From: an uncultured Oscillibacter sp.
Lineage (GTDB): Bacteria; Bacillota; Clostridia; Oscillospirales; Oscillospiraceae
Direction of reading: 5' to 3'
NCBI GenBank assembly: GCA_910579435.1
Contig: CAJTVF010000006.1
Span: 1 to 64,000, forward strand
DNA length: 64,000 bases
This document shows positions 54,576 through 62,997 of this stretch, in pieces. The first letter of the stretch is position 1; each line of letters opens with the position of its first letter. Position numbers and translations under genes: made by a program. The notes beneath the pieces were generated by a model, which saw only the letters and a list, made by a program, of their open reading frames with translations, searched no databases and was not told where the DNA came from.

Positions 54576-55952
54576 ATGGCACAAGCGTTCTTTGGCGGCG
54601 TTCATCCCCACGACATGAAAGCCGCGACCAATGAAAAGGCCATCGAGCAGCTGCCTGCCCCGGCTCAGGTGGTCATCCCCATGTCCCAGCACTTCGGCGC
54701 GCCATGCACCCCCCTGGTGAAGGCCGGCGACCATGTGAAGGTGGGCCAGAAGATCGGCGAGTTCCGCGGTCTCGGCGCTCCCATCCACTCCAGCGTCTCC
54801 GGCACCGTCAAGGCGGTGGAGCCCCGTCCCTATTCCATGGGCGGGAACATCATGTCCGTCGTCATTGACAATGACTGTCAGGACGAGGTGAGCGAGGAGG
54901 TCCAGGCCCCCGCGAACCCGGACGCGCTGAGCGTGGACGAAATGGTGGAGATCGTGAAAAACGCCGGCATCGTCGGCATGGGCGGCGCCACCTTCCCCAC
55001 CCATGTGAAAATCTCCGGCGGCATCGGGAAAGTAGATACCGTCATCATCAACGGCGCGGAGTGCGAGCCCTACATCACCGGCGACCACCGGGCCATGCTG
55101 GAGCGATCCGAGGAGATCATCGGCGGCGCGACCTACCTCGCCAAGATGTTCGGCGTGGAAAAGGTCGTCATCGGCGTGGAGGTCAACAAACAAAACGGCA
55201 TTGACCAGCTGAACAAAACCATTGCCGAAAAGCACGCCCCCGTGGTGGTGGAGGGCCTCCGCTGCCGGTACCCCCAGGGCGGTGAGAAACAGCTCTGCCA
55301 GGCCATCACCGGCAAGCAGGTGCCTCCCGGAGGACTTCCCAGCAACATCGGATGCGCGGTCTTCAATATCAACACCACCTGCGCCATCTACAAAGCCATC
55401 ACCACGGGCATGCCCGTAGTGAAGAAGGTGGTCACCGTCTCCGGCTCCGGCGTGGTGGAGCCCAAGAACGTGGAGTGCCCCATCGGCACCCCGGTTTCGG
55501 CCCTGTTCGACTTCTGCGGCGGGCTGAAGGACGGCACCTATAAGCTGATTGCCGGCGGCCCCATGATGGGTATGGCCCAGTACACCGCCGACATCCCCGT
55601 GGCCAAGGGCACCGGCTGCATGCTGGCCTTCTGCGAGAAGGAAGAGCAGACCGTCGAGCATCCCCAGTGCATCCGCTGCGGCAAGTGCGTGGGCGTGTGC
55701 CCCATGCACTTAGAGCCCCTGTTCCTGTACCAGTATGCCTCCAAGGGCCTGGTGGACGAGCTGAACGACGCCCACATCATGGACTGCATGGAGTGCGGCG
55801 CCTGCGCCTACACCTGCCCAGCCCGGCTCCACCTGACCCATATGTTCAAAACCGGCAAGCAGCTGGTGAAGGACGCCGCGGCCAAGGCCAAGGCCGCCGC
55901 CGAGGCCAAGAAAGCCGCCGAAGAGGCGAAAAAGGAGGTTGTCAACAAATGA
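54576..55952 (+). CDS. rnfC: Rnf complex subunit C (NADH-binding)
   Basis: A 458-aa soluble subunit that binds NADH/FMN and passes electrons into the complex. An N-terminal barrel-sandwich domain is followed by the FMN/NADH-binding region (GGATFPTHVKIS, INGAECEPYITGDHRAML, GLRCRYPQGGEKQL). Two [4Fe-4S] motifs are CIRCGKCVGVCPMHL and CMECGACAYTCPARL near residues 370-420. The C-terminus is an Ala/Lys-rich helix. GAGGTG precedes the ATG. It is the first gene of rnfCDGEAB, the gene order of clostridial Na+/H+-pumping ferredoxin:NAD+ oxidoreductases. Confidence 0.95.
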   Translation: MAQAFFGGVHPHDMKAATNEKAIEQLPAPAQVVIPMSQHFGAPCTPLVKAGDHVKVGQKIGEFRGLGAPIHSSVSGTVKAVEPRPYSMGGNIMSVVIDNDCQDEVSEEVQAPANPDALSVDEMVEIVKNAGIVGMGGATFPTHVKISGGIGKVDTVIINGAECEPYITGDHRAMLERSEEIIGGATYLAKMFGVEKVVIGVEVNKQNGIDQLNKTIAEKHAPVVVEGLRCRYPQGGEKQLCQAITGKQVPPGGLPSNIGCAVFNINTTCAIYKAITTGMPVVKKVVTVSGSGVVEPKNVECPIGTPVSALFDFCGGLKDGTYKLIAGGPMMGMAQYTADIPVAKGTGCMLAFCEKEEQTVEHPQCIRCGKCVGVCPMHLEPLFLYQYASKGLVDELNDAHIMDCMECGACAYTCPARLHLTHMFKTGKQLVKDAAAKAKAAAEAKKAAEEAKKEVVNK

Positions 55953-56989
55953 CGGACTATAAGAATCTCAAGCTGATCGCCACCTCCTCGCCCCATATCC
56001 GCGGCAGCGAGACCACCCAGGGCATCATGAAGGACGTCATCATCGCCATGCTGCCCGCCCTGGCGTACGCCTGCTTCAACTTCGGCCTCCGGGCCCTGAC
56101 CCTGACCCTGGTGTCCGTGGCCGGGTGCGTCTTCTTCGAGTGGCTGTACCGCAAGGTGATGAAGAAGCCCCAGTCCGTTCTGGACCTTTCCGCCGTGGTC
56201 ACCGGCATGCTGCTGGCCTTCGTCAGCCCCGTGCAGATTCCCTATTGGATGATTCTCATTGGCGACTGCTTCGCCATCATCATTGTCAAGCAGCTCTTCG
56301 GCGGCATTGGCAAAAACTTCGTGAACCCCGCCCTGGCGGGCCGGGCCGTGCTGCTGGCCAGCTACGCCGGGTCCATGACCACCTGGGTGGACCCCGCCAT
56401 GGGCAAGGCGGCCCTCTTCGGGTCCAACGTGGACGTCGTCACCGCCGCCACGCCCCTTGGCTACATGAAGGGCACCGACCCCGCCGCCCTGGCGGAGAGC
56501 TTCGCCAATCTCACCGGTACATACGGCGTGAAGGAGATGTTCCTGGGCCAGATCGGCGGTTCCCTGGGCGAGGTTTCCGCGCTGATGCTCATTATCGGCG
56601 GCGTGTACCTCATCTGGCGGAAGGTCATCAACTGGCAGACCCCCGCAGCCTACATCGGCACCGTGGCCGTCCTCACCTTCCTGTTCCCCAAGGCCGGGAG
56701 CAGCCTGGACTGGATGCTCTACAGCATCTTCGGCGGCGGACTCATGCTGGGCGCGTTCTTCATGGCCACCGACTACGCCACCTCCCCCGTCACCAAGAAG
56801 GGCCAGCTGATTTTCGGCGTGGGCTGCGGATTGTTCACCGTGCTGATCCGGTACTTCGGCTCCTATAACGAGGGCGTGTGCTACTCCATCATGGTGATGA
56901 ACCTGTTTGTACCCTTTATCGACAAGTACACCAAGCCCGTGCGCTTTGGCGTTGTGAAATCCGACAAGAAGGAGGGGGCCGCGAAATGA
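55949..56989 (+). CDS. rnfD: Rnf complex subunit D
   Basis: A 346-aa membrane subunit related to NqrB with about nine to ten helices and a covalently bound FMN. The flavinylation threonine is probably the one in VVTAATPLGYMKG. Other blocks are SSPHIRGSETTQGIMKDVI, FGGIGKNFVNPALAGRAVLL and FFMATDYATSPVTKKGQLIFG. It overlaps rnfC by four bases (ATGA) and rnfG likewise. The start is the ATG at 55949 after AAAGGAGG; an open frame upstream is not coding. Confidence 0.94.
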   Translation: MTDYKNLKLIATSSPHIRGSETTQGIMKDVIIAMLPALAYACFNFGLRALTLTLVSVAGCVFFEWLYRKVMKKPQSVLDLSAVVTGMLLAFVSPVQIPYWMILIGDCFAIIIVKQLFGGIGKNFVNPALAGRAVLLASYAGSMTTWVDPAMGKAALFGSNVDVVTAATPLGYMKGTDPAALAESFANLTGTYGVKEMFLGQIGGSLGEVSALMLIIGGVYLIWRKVINWQTPAAYIGTVAVLTFLFPKAGSSLDWMLYSIFGGGLMLGAFFMATDYATSPVTKKGQLIFGVGCGLFTVLIRYFGSYNEGVCYSIMVMNLFVPFIDKYTKPVRFGVVKSDKKEGAAK

Positions 56990-57606
56990 GCACCAAGAGC
57001 AAGGAAAAGGTTCAGATGGACCCCGCGTACATTATTAAGCTGACCGTCACGCTGCTGGTCACCTGTGTGGTTGTGGCGGCGGCATTGGGCGGCGTCAACG
57101 CCGTCACCGAGGAAAAAATCGACGCCATCAACTGGGCTAAGACCGTGGAGGCCATGAAGGCCGTGGTGGCGGACCCGGACAACACCACCTTCTCCGACAA
57201 GCTGACCCTCACCGACGAGATGACCGCCGCCTCCGGCAGCGTCACTCTGGACTCCGTGTATGAGGCCCAGGTGGGCGGCGCGACGGCGGGCTACGCCATC
57301 AAGGTGGTAGCCAGCGGTTCTCAGGGCAAGATTGAAATGATGGTGGGCGTGGACGGAGAAGGAACCGTCACCGGCGTGTCCATCGTCAAAAACGCCGAGA
57401 CCGCGGGCATCGGCTCCAAGGTCATGACCAACATGCCCACCGCCTCCGGCGTGGGCGTCCTGAGCCAGTTCGAGGGCAAGAGCGCCGCCGACGGGCTTCT
57501 GGCAGTGGGAACGAATGTGGACGCCATCTCCGGCGCCACGGTTTCCACCCGGGGCGTGACCAACGGCGTGAACGCCGCGCTGGCCGTGGCCGGCGTGATG
57601 GGCTGA
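56986..57606 (+). CDS. rnfG: Rnf complex subunit G (flavoprotein)
   Basis: A 206-aa subunit with one N-terminal membrane helix (about 14-36) and an extracytoplasmic FMN_bind domain. The covalent FMN site is the SGATVSTRGV motif near residue 186. It relays electrons between RnfD and the rest of the complex on the outer face. The ATG overlaps the rnfD stop. An apbE flavin-transferase gene would be needed and is not in the window. Confidence 0.93.
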   Translation: MSTKSKEKVQMDPAYIIKLTVTLLVTCVVVAAALGGVNAVTEEKIDAINWAKTVEAMKAVVADPDNTTFSDKLTLTDEMTAASGSVTLDSVYEAQVGGATAGYAIKVVASGSQGKIEMMVGVDGEGTVTGVSIVKNAETAGIGSKVMTNMPTASGVGVLSQFEGKSAADGLLAVGTNVDAISGATVSTRGVTNGVNAALAVAGVMG

Positions 57607-57624
57607 GAAAGGGGGAGCTGAAAC

Positions 57625-58224
57625 ATGAATCTTGGTAAACAGCTGAAAGAGGGCCTGCTGACCCAAAACCCCGTTCTGGTGCAGATGCTGGGCCTGTGCT
57701 CCACCATGGCCATCACCACCTCCATCATGAACGGCCTGGGCATGGGCGTGTCCGTGCTCATCATCCTGACGGCGGCCAACGTGGTTATCTCCGCCATCCG
57801 GAAGATCGTACCCGACAAGATCCGTATCGCCATGTTCATTGTGGTCATCGCGGGCTTCGTCACCTGCGTGGACCTGCTGCTTCAGGCCTTTGTCCCGGCG
57901 ATTGCCGAGTCTCTGGGCGTGTTCATTCCGCTGATCGTGGTAAACTGCATCATCCTGGGCCGGGCGGAGGCCTTCTCCTATAAGAACGGCGTGGGCGCTT
58001 CCTTCTTCGACGGCATCTTCCAGGGCCTGGGCTACACCCTCGTCCTGCTGGCGATGTGCTTCATCCGGGAGCTGCTGGGCGCGGGAACCCTGGCGGGCTT
58101 CCGCATCATTCCGGAGCAGTTCCCCATTGGCATTCTGACTCTGCCCGTGGGCGGCTTCCTGGTGCTGGGCTTCCTCATCGCCGCCATGCAGTGGGCGCTG
58201 TCCAAGAGTAAGGAGGGCAAGTAA
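57625..58224 (+). CDS. rnfE: Rnf complex subunit E
   Basis: A 199-aa integral membrane subunit with six helices, homologous to RnfA and NqrD. Motifs: NPVLVQMLGLCSTMAITTSIMNGLGMG, CIILGRAEAFSYKNGVGASFFDGIFQGLGYTLVL and the C-terminal GGFLVLGFLIAAMQWAL. With RnfA it forms the core that holds a membrane-embedded iron-sulfur centre. GGGGGAGC precedes the ATG. It is followed by rnfA with no gap. Confidence 0.94.
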   Translation: MNLGKQLKEGLLTQNPVLVQMLGLCSTMAITTSIMNGLGMGVSVLIILTAANVVISAIRKIVPDKIRIAMFIVVIAGFVTCVDLLLQAFVPAIAESLGVFIPLIVVNCIILGRAEAFSYKNGVGASFFDGIFQGLGYTLVLLAMCFIRELLGAGTLAGFRIIPEQFPIGILTLPVGGFLVLGFLIAAMQWALSKSKEGK

Positions 58225-58815
58225 ATGGATCAAATTTCAAGACTGCTGGCGATTACGCTGGCCGCCATCCTGGCGAACAACTTCATCTTCTCCCAGTTCC
58301 TGGGCATCTGCCCCTTCCTGGGCGTTTCCAAGAAGGTGGATACCGCCGTGGGCATGGGCTTCGCCGTGACCTTTGTCATGGGTCTGGCCTCCGCCATCAC
58401 CTGGGCGGTGAATAAATTCATCTTGGTGCCTCTGGATCTGGAGTACATGCAGACCGTGGCCTTCATTCTGGTTATCGCGTCTCTGGTGCAGTTCATTGAG
58501 ATGTTTCTCCAGAAGTCCATGCCCTCTCTGTATACGGCCCTGGGCGTGTACCTGCCCCTGATCACCACCAACTGCGCGGTGCTGGGCGTTGCGCTGCTGA
58601 ACATTCAGGAGGGTTACAACTTTATTGAGTCCGTGGTCTACGGCATCACCGGCGGCATCGGCTTCCTGGTTGCCATCGTGCTGTTTGCCAGCATCCGGGA
58701 GCGGCTGGTTTTTGCCGAGTATCCCAAGAGCTTCGAGGGCTTCCCCATCGCGCTGGTCACCGCCGGTCTCATGGCCCTGGCGTTCATGGGCTTCTCCGGC
58801 TTGGTAATTTGGTAA
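58225..58815 (+). CDS. rnfA: Rnf complex subunit A
   Basis: A 196-aa six-helix subunit, pseudo-symmetric partner of RnfE. Motifs: NNFIFSQFLGICPFLGVSKKV, with the cysteine that ligates the membrane Fe-S cluster, and YLPLITTNCAVLGVALLN, with the second cysteine. The start follows directly after the rnfE stop, with AAGGAGG inside the end of rnfE. Confidence 0.95.
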   Translation: MDQISRLLAITLAAILANNFIFSQFLGICPFLGVSKKVDTAVGMGFAVTFVMGLASAITWAVNKFILVPLDLEYMQTVAFILVIASLVQFIEMFLQKSMPSLYTALGVYLPLITTNCAVLGVALLNIQEGYNFIESVVYGITGGIGFLVAIVLFASIRERLVFAEYPKSFEGFPIALVTAGLMALAFMGFSGLVIW

Positions 58816-58831
58816 GGAGGGCGGTTGCGTT

Positions 58832-59722
58832 ATGATGAATATTTTATTCGCGGTGGCCGTCCTGGGCGTTCTGGGCGCGATTTTCGGCCTGGTCCTGGCC
58901 GTGGCCTCCAAGATTTTCGAGGTGAAGAAGGACCCCCGTGAGGAAGCGATTCTGGGCCTGCTGGCCGGCGCGAACTGCGGCGGCTGCGGCTATCCCGGCT
59001 GCGGCGGCTGCGCCGCCGCTATTCTGGCGGGAGAAGCTCCCGTCACCGCCTGCGCCCCCGCTGGGGCGGAGAACGCCGCCGCCATTGCCAAGATCATGGG
59101 CATGGAGGCTCCCACCGGGGAGCGGCAGGTGGCCTTCGTCCGCTGCACCGGCGGCGTGAATGCGAAAAAGCGGTATGACTATGTGGGCGTGAAGGACTGC
59201 ATCTCCGCCACCAAGGTGGCAGGAGGCCCCCTGGAGTGCGCCTTCGGCTGCCTGGGCTTCGGCTCCTGCGTGGCCGCGTGCCAGTTCGGCGCCATGTCCA
59301 TCGGCCCCGGCGGCACCGCCGTGGTGGACCCGGACAAGTGTACCGCCTGCATGGCCTGCGCCAGCGCGTGCCCCCGCCACCTGATCACCTCCGTCCCCGT
59401 CTCCAAGAAGGTCCACGTGGGCTGCGCCAACCAGGACAAGGGCAAGGCCGCCATGAGCGTCTGCTCCACCTCCTGCATCGGCTGCGGCCTGTGCCAGAAG
59501 GAGTGCAAAAAGGACGCCATCCATGTGGTAAACGGCGTGGCGGTCATCGACTATGACAAATGCGTGGGCTGCAAGCTCTGCACCAAGGTCTGCCCGAGAG
59601 ACGCCATTCTCCCTGCGGCCACCGCCGAGGAGAAGGAAAAATACAAGGCCATCAAGAAGGCCCAGGCCGAAAAGGCCAAGGCCGCAGCTGAGGCCAAGGC
59701 GGCGGAGACCGCCGGAAAGTAA
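58832..59722 (+). CDS. rnfB: Rnf complex subunit B (ferredoxin-accepting Fe-S protein)
   Basis: A 296-aa subunit with one N-terminal helix, a four-cysteine cluster domain (ANCGGCGYPGCGGCAAAI) and a ferredoxin-type region with several [4Fe-4S] sets: CAFGCLGFGSCVAAC, CTACMACASACP, CIGCGLCQKECKK and CVGCKLCTKVCP. It ends in an Ala/Lys-rich helix like RnfC. It receives electrons from reduced ferredoxin. AAGGAGGGC precedes the ATG pair at 58832. It closes the operon, followed by a terminator. Confidence 0.95.
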   Translation: MMNILFAVAVLGVLGAIFGLVLAVASKIFEVKKDPREEAILGLLAGANCGGCGYPGCGGCAAAILAGEAPVTACAPAGAENAAAIAKIMGMEAPTGERQVAFVRCTGGVNAKKRYDYVGVKDCISATKVAGGPLECAFGCLGFGSCVAACQFGAMSIGPGGTAVVDPDKCTACMACASACPRHLITSVPVSKKVHVGCANQDKGKAAMSVCSTSCIGCGLCQKECKKDAIHVVNGVAVIDYDKCVGCKLCTKVCPRDAILPAATAEEKEKYKAIKKAQAEKAKAAAEAKAAETAGK

Positions 59723-59739
59723 ACCCGAAAACAGCCGGA

Positions 59740-59771
59740 AGAGGCCCTGGAGAAATCCGGGGCCTCTTTTT
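59740..59771 (+). terminator. Terminator of the rnf operon
   Basis: AGAGGCCCTGGA pairs with TCCGGGGCCTCT around GAAA (one wobble pair) and is followed by TTTTT. Confidence 0.88.
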
Positions 59772-59820
59772 GTGCCGATTGGGAAAGGATTTGGATTTTT
59801 ATGGAATTTGCCGGATGGTC

Positions 59821-59849
59821 TTGTAATTTGCCGGAAGTTGGTATATGAT
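59821..59849 (+). promoter_or_regulatory. Promoter of folT-folC
   Basis: TTGTAA (59821-59826), a 17-bp spacer and TATGAT (59844-59849). Transcription would begin about 28 nt before the riboswitch. Confidence 0.7.
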
Positions 59850-59884
59850 AGGGTTCATCCCCGGCGAGAGCCGGGAGAACAAGA

Positions 59885-59997
59885 GGCAGAGTAGGGACGC
59901 GCGTGTCAAAGTGCCGGAGAGACGGGGAGTTGCTTTCCGGACGAAGGGGAATCCTTCTCCGCAGTGTGTGTCCCGCATCCCGCTGCCGCATCAGGGA
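59885..59997 (+). ncRNA. THF (tetrahydrofolate) riboswitch
   Basis: Conserved blocks appear in the right order: GGCAGAGTAG at 59885, CGCGTGTCAAAGTGCCGG, the long-range-pairing loop region, CCGGACGAA at about 59937-59945, CCGCAGTG, then CCCGCATCCCGCTGCC ending at 59997. P1 is GGCAG/CTGCC, and CCGG/CCGG closes the internal stem. It lies directly before a folate-type ECF transporter gene, the usual partner. Binding of THF should lower translation through the hairpin at 60003-60040. The match is by eye to the published consensus. Confidence 0.85.
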
Positions 59998-60002
59998 ACG
60001 GG

Positions 60003-60040
60003 CTTCCTCTGTGCGGCGTACTGCCGCAATTTAGAGGAGG
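60003..60040 (+). promoter_or_regulatory. Hairpin sequestering the folT ribosome-binding site
   Basis: CTTCCTCT (60003-60010) pairs with the Shine-Dalgarno AGAGGAGG (60033-60040). TGCGGC pairs with GCCGCA above it. When formed, the ribosome site is hidden, so this is the likely expression platform of the THF riboswitch. Confidence 0.65.
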
Positions 60041-60047
60041 TTTTCTT

Positions 60048-60602
60048 ATGCCCAAAATGACTGCAAAACGGATGTGCTACGCCGCCCTGCTGGCGGCCAT
60101 GTACCTGCCCCTGTCGCTCTACGCGGCGGTGCAGGTGGGGAACGTGCGGATTTCCTTCGGCTCCCTGCCGGTGGTGGCCGCCGCGCTGCTCTTCGGCCCG
60201 GTGGACGCGGTGATCGTGGCCATGGTGGGTGAGTTTTTCAAGCAGCTTCTGACCTACGGTATCACCTATACGACCGTGCTGTACCTGATTCCCCCGGCTC
60301 TCCGGGGGCTGGTGGTGGGCCTGGGGGCCCTTGCGCTGACGTCCCTCCGGGGACAGCGGCTGGAGGAGCGGCGGACGGTCTGCTATGCCGTCTGCATCCT
60401 GGCGGCAATCTGCACCACGGTGGGGAATACCCTGATTAACTGGCTGGACAGCGTGATTTTTGGCTATTATACGCCCGCCCTGATTTTCGGGGGTCTGGTC
60501 TGGCGGTTCATCGTGGGCATGATCAACGCTGTGGTCATGGCCTCCCTGGCCATGCCGCTGGTGAAGATCCTGCGGAAGCAGAACGCCGTTTCCGGCCTGT
60601 AA
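60048..60602 (+). CDS. folT: ECF transporter S component, folate-type (FolT)
   Basis: A 184-aa six-helix substrate-binding membrane protein that works with a shared ECF energising module encoded elsewhere. Typical S-component features are the N-terminal MCYAALLAAMYLPLSLYAAV with small residues for docking to EcfT, VRISFGSLPVVAAALLFGPVDAVIVAMVGEF, and FGGLVWRFIVGMINAVVM. Folate specificity is inferred from the THF riboswitch upstream and folC 13 bp downstream. The ATG at 60048 follows AGAGGAGG; the frame is open upstream through the riboswitch. Confidence 0.88.
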   Translation: MPKMTAKRMCYAALLAAMYLPLSLYAAVQVGNVRISFGSLPVVAAALLFGPVDAVIVAMVGEFFKQLLTYGITYTTVLYLIPPALRGLVVGLGALALTSLRGQRLEERRTVCYAVCILAAICTTVGNTLINWLDSVIFGYYTPALIFGGLVWRFIVGMINAVVMASLAMPLVKILRKQNAVSGL

Positions 60603-60615
60603 GGGAGGCGGCGGC

Positions 60616-61887
60616 ATGACGGGAGAAGAGGCCATCGCCTACATTCACGCCCACGGCTGGGAGACCCGTGCCCCGGGCCTGGGCCGCATCCGGGAGCTGC
60701 TCCGCCGCCTGGGAGACCCTCAGTGGGCATTGAAATTTATCCACGTAGCCGGGACCAACGGCAAGGGAAGCGTCTGCGCCTGTCTCGCCTCCGTGCTGGA
60801 GGCGGCGGGATACCGGGTGGGGCTGAATACTTCCCCCCATCTGGAGCGCTTTCACGAGCGCATCCGGGTGAATGGGGAGGAGATTTCCGACGAAGCCCTT
60901 GGCGCGGCAGTGGAGCGGGTCCGCTCCGCCGCCGGGGACATGCCGGAGCACCCCACGGAGTTTGAGCTTATCACCGCCGCCGCCTTCCTGCATTTTCTGG
61001 AGCGGCGCTGTGACGCGGTAGTTTTGGAAACCGGCCTGGGCGGAGCGCTGGACGCGTCCAACGTCATCGAGACCCCAGAGCTGGCGGTGCTGACCGCCAT
61101 GGGCATGGACCACACTGCCATCCTGGGCCCCACCCTCCGGGACGTAGCCTCCGCCAAGGCGGGAATCATCAAGCCCGGCGGGACCGTGGTCAGCCGGGGG
61201 GGCTGTCCTGAGGCGGACGAGGTTTTCCGCCGGACCTGCCGGGAGCGGGGGGCGGCGCTGACGAAGCTGGACCTCACCCGCCTGACGGTCCGGCGGCTTG
61301 ACCTGGAGGGCGCGTCCTTCGATTTCGCGCCCTGGGAGGGGCTGACCCTCCCCCTGGCGGGGGCCTATCAGGCGGAGAATGCCGCCCTGGCGTTGACGGC
61401 TCTGGAGGCCCTGGGGGAAAAGGGATGGAGCATCCCGGAGGAAGCGGTCCGCCGGGGACTGGCGGCGGTCCGCTGGCCGGGGCGGTTCGAGGTTTTGGAA
61501 CGGGACCCGGTTTTCCTCCTGGACGGCGCTCACAACGCCCACGGTATGCGGGCCGCAGCGGAGAGCCTGCGGACCCTGTTCCCCGGGAGAAAGCTGACCT
61601 TCCTCCTGGGAATTCTGGCGGATAAGGACGCCGGGGAGATGCTGGACCTGCTGGCCCCCTTGGCGGAGCGCGTGCTGGTCCTCCGGCCCGACAGCCCCCG
61701 GGCCATGGACCCGGCGGCGCTGTGCGTCCTTTTGGCGGAGCGGGGGGTGGAGGCCCGGCCCTGCGCCTCTGTGGAAACGGGGCTGGAAGCCGCCCTGGCG
61801 GCGGCGGGGGAGGACGGCGTGATCTGCGCCCTGGGGTCCCTGTACCTCTGCGGCGAGGTCCGGTCCGCCTGGTTTAAAACGCACTGA
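60616..61887 (+). CDS. folC: Folylpolyglutamate synthase / dihydrofolate synthase
   Basis: A 423-aa Mur-ligase-type enzyme that adds glutamate to folates (and to dihydropteroate), which traps imported folate in the cell. Motifs: FIHVAGTNGKGSVCACLASVL (P-loop), GLNTSPHLERFHERIRVNG, ETGLGGALDASNVIE, MDHTAILGPTLRDVASAKAGIIKPGG, and the C-terminal FLLDGAHNAHGMRA. GGGAGGCGG precedes the ATG. It is co-transcribed with folT, so uptake and retention are both under the THF riboswitch. Confidence 0.93.
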   Translation: MTGEEAIAYIHAHGWETRAPGLGRIRELLRRLGDPQWALKFIHVAGTNGKGSVCACLASVLEAAGYRVGLNTSPHLERFHERIRVNGEEISDEALGAAVERVRSAAGDMPEHPTEFELITAAAFLHFLERRCDAVVLETGLGGALDASNVIETPELAVLTAMGMDHTAILGPTLRDVASAKAGIIKPGGTVVSRGGCPEADEVFRRTCRERGAALTKLDLTRLTVRRLDLEGASFDFAPWEGLTLPLAGAYQAENAALALTALEALGEKGWSIPEEAVRRGLAAVRWPGRFEVLERDPVFLLDGAHNAHGMRAAAESLRTLFPGRKLTFLLGILADKDAGEMLDLLAPLAERVLVLRPDSPRAMDPAALCVLLAERGVEARPCASVETGLEAALAAAGEDGVICALGSLYLCGEVRSAWFKTH

Positions 61888-61900
61888 ATAGCCAAAAAGA

Positions 61901-61941
61901 CCGCCCGGCCGCTTGACAAGCCGGGCGGATACCTTTATGAT
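61901..61941 (+). promoter_or_regulatory. folC terminator hairpin overlapped by the next promoter
   Basis: CCGCCCGGC (61901-61909) pairs with GCCGGGCGG (61920-61928), followed by ATACCTTT. The loop holds a perfect TTGACA (61913-61918) that is 17 bp from TATGAT (61936-61941). One stretch thus ends folC and starts the rRNA-methyltransferase transcript. Confidence 0.65.
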
Positions 61942-61990
61942 AAGGAAGAATCTACAGTTTGCCGCCGCGGCGGACGGTCATTTCCGTCAC

Positions 61991-62181
61991 TATAGCCAGC
62001 GCAGTTGAAAAGAATCCCATGGATTCTTTTCAACGAACCGCCGTTCAGCGGCGGTTCGGGCCGCAAAGCGGCTCTCTGCGCGTGGCTTCATAGGAAACGC
62101 AAACGCGCGCCGCGCGCCGGCGGACCAGCGGTCCGCCGGTTGAAAAGGAGTTTCGACGCCTTTTCAACTGCGATGACTATA
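61991..62181. mobile_element. Structured ~190-bp element, copy B (uninterrupted, inverted)
   Basis: It reads TATAGCCAGCGCAGTTGAAA at the left and TTTTCAACTGCGATGACTATA at the right, and is the reverse complement of copy A. In the central stem copy A has GACCC/GGGTC and copy B has GAACC/GGTTC, a paired substitution that keeps base pairing. It lies between the promoter at 61913 and the rRNA methyltransferase gene, so it is probably transcribed in that leader. Confidence 0.75.
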
Positions 62182-62214
62182 TGGCGGGGCCGGCGGAAAG
62201 GGGGGCGCAGCGTT

Positions 62215-62997
62215 ATGGAAATCATTACCAGTAAGGCGAACGCCCTCTGCGTTCATCTGCGGAAGCTGTCCTCCTCCCGTTCCTATCGCGAGGAAACGGG
62301 AGAATTTTTGTGCGACAGCCCGAAGCTCCTCCGGGAGGCGGCTCAGTGGGGCGCGCCGGTCCAGGCCCTGCTGTACACCGAGGACGTGGAGCTGCCCCGG
62401 GAGCTGGAGGGGCGCGTTCCCCGGCTGGCGAAGGTCAGCGAGAGCGTCATGCGCTCCGTCAGCCCCATGGAGTCTCCCCAGGGGGCGGTGTTCTCCTGCC
62501 GCTTTCCGGACTGCACCCTGCCGGAGCGGCTGGAGCCGGACAGCCGGGGCCGTCTGCGGCTCCTGGCGCTGGACGGCGTTCAGGACCCGGGGAATGTGGG
62601 GACCATCCTCCGCACGGCGGACGCCTTCGGAGCCTCGGTGATCCTGCTCCCCGGCTGCGCCGATCTCTATAATCCGAAAACCCTCCGGGCGGGAATGGGG
62701 GTCCATTTCCGCTCTGCCGTCTACCGCTGTACCCTGCCGGAGCTGACGGCCCTCTTGAAGGAGGCGGGACTGCCCCTCTACGGCGCGGCCCTGCGGGACG
62801 ATACCGCGGACGTTCGGGAGGTGGACCTGCGCCGCTGCGCCATGGCGGTGGGCAGCGAGGGCCGGGGCCTCTCGGCGGAGGTGCTGGCGGCCTGTGACCG
62901 GACGGTCCGCATTCCCATGGACCCCCGGTGCGAGTCGCTGAACGCCGCCTCGGCGGCGGCGGTGCTGCTGTGGGAGGCGGCCCGGGGAGAATTTTAA
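62215..62997 (+). CDS. TrmH/SpoU-family RNA 2'-O-methyltransferase
   Basis: A 260-aa SPOUT enzyme. The N-terminal substrate-binding domain (about 1-95) starts EIITSKANALCVHLRKLSSS. The knotted catalytic domain has the three family motifs LDGVQDPGNVGTILRTADAFG, MAVGSEGRGLSAEVL and RIPMDPRCESLNAASAAAVLL. It probably methylates a ribose in 23S rRNA (RlmB-like) using SAM. I chose the ATG at 62215 after AAAGGGGGGC; an open frame extends upstream through the repeat. The TAA stop at 62995-62997 is formed by the first bases of repeat copy 4, so the C-terminus (ending AARGEF) may be cut short. Confidence 0.88.
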   Translation: MEIITSKANALCVHLRKLSSSRSYREETGEFLCDSPKLLREAAQWGAPVQALLYTEDVELPRELEGRVPRLAKVSESVMRSVSPMESPQGAVFSCRFPDCTLPERLEPDSRGRLRLLALDGVQDPGNVGTILRTADAFGASVILLPGCADLYNPKTLRAGMGVHFRSAVYRCTLPELTALLKEAGLPLYGAALRDDTADVREVDLRRCAMAVGSEGRGLSAEVLAACDRTVRIPMDPRCESLNAASAAAVLLWEAARGEF

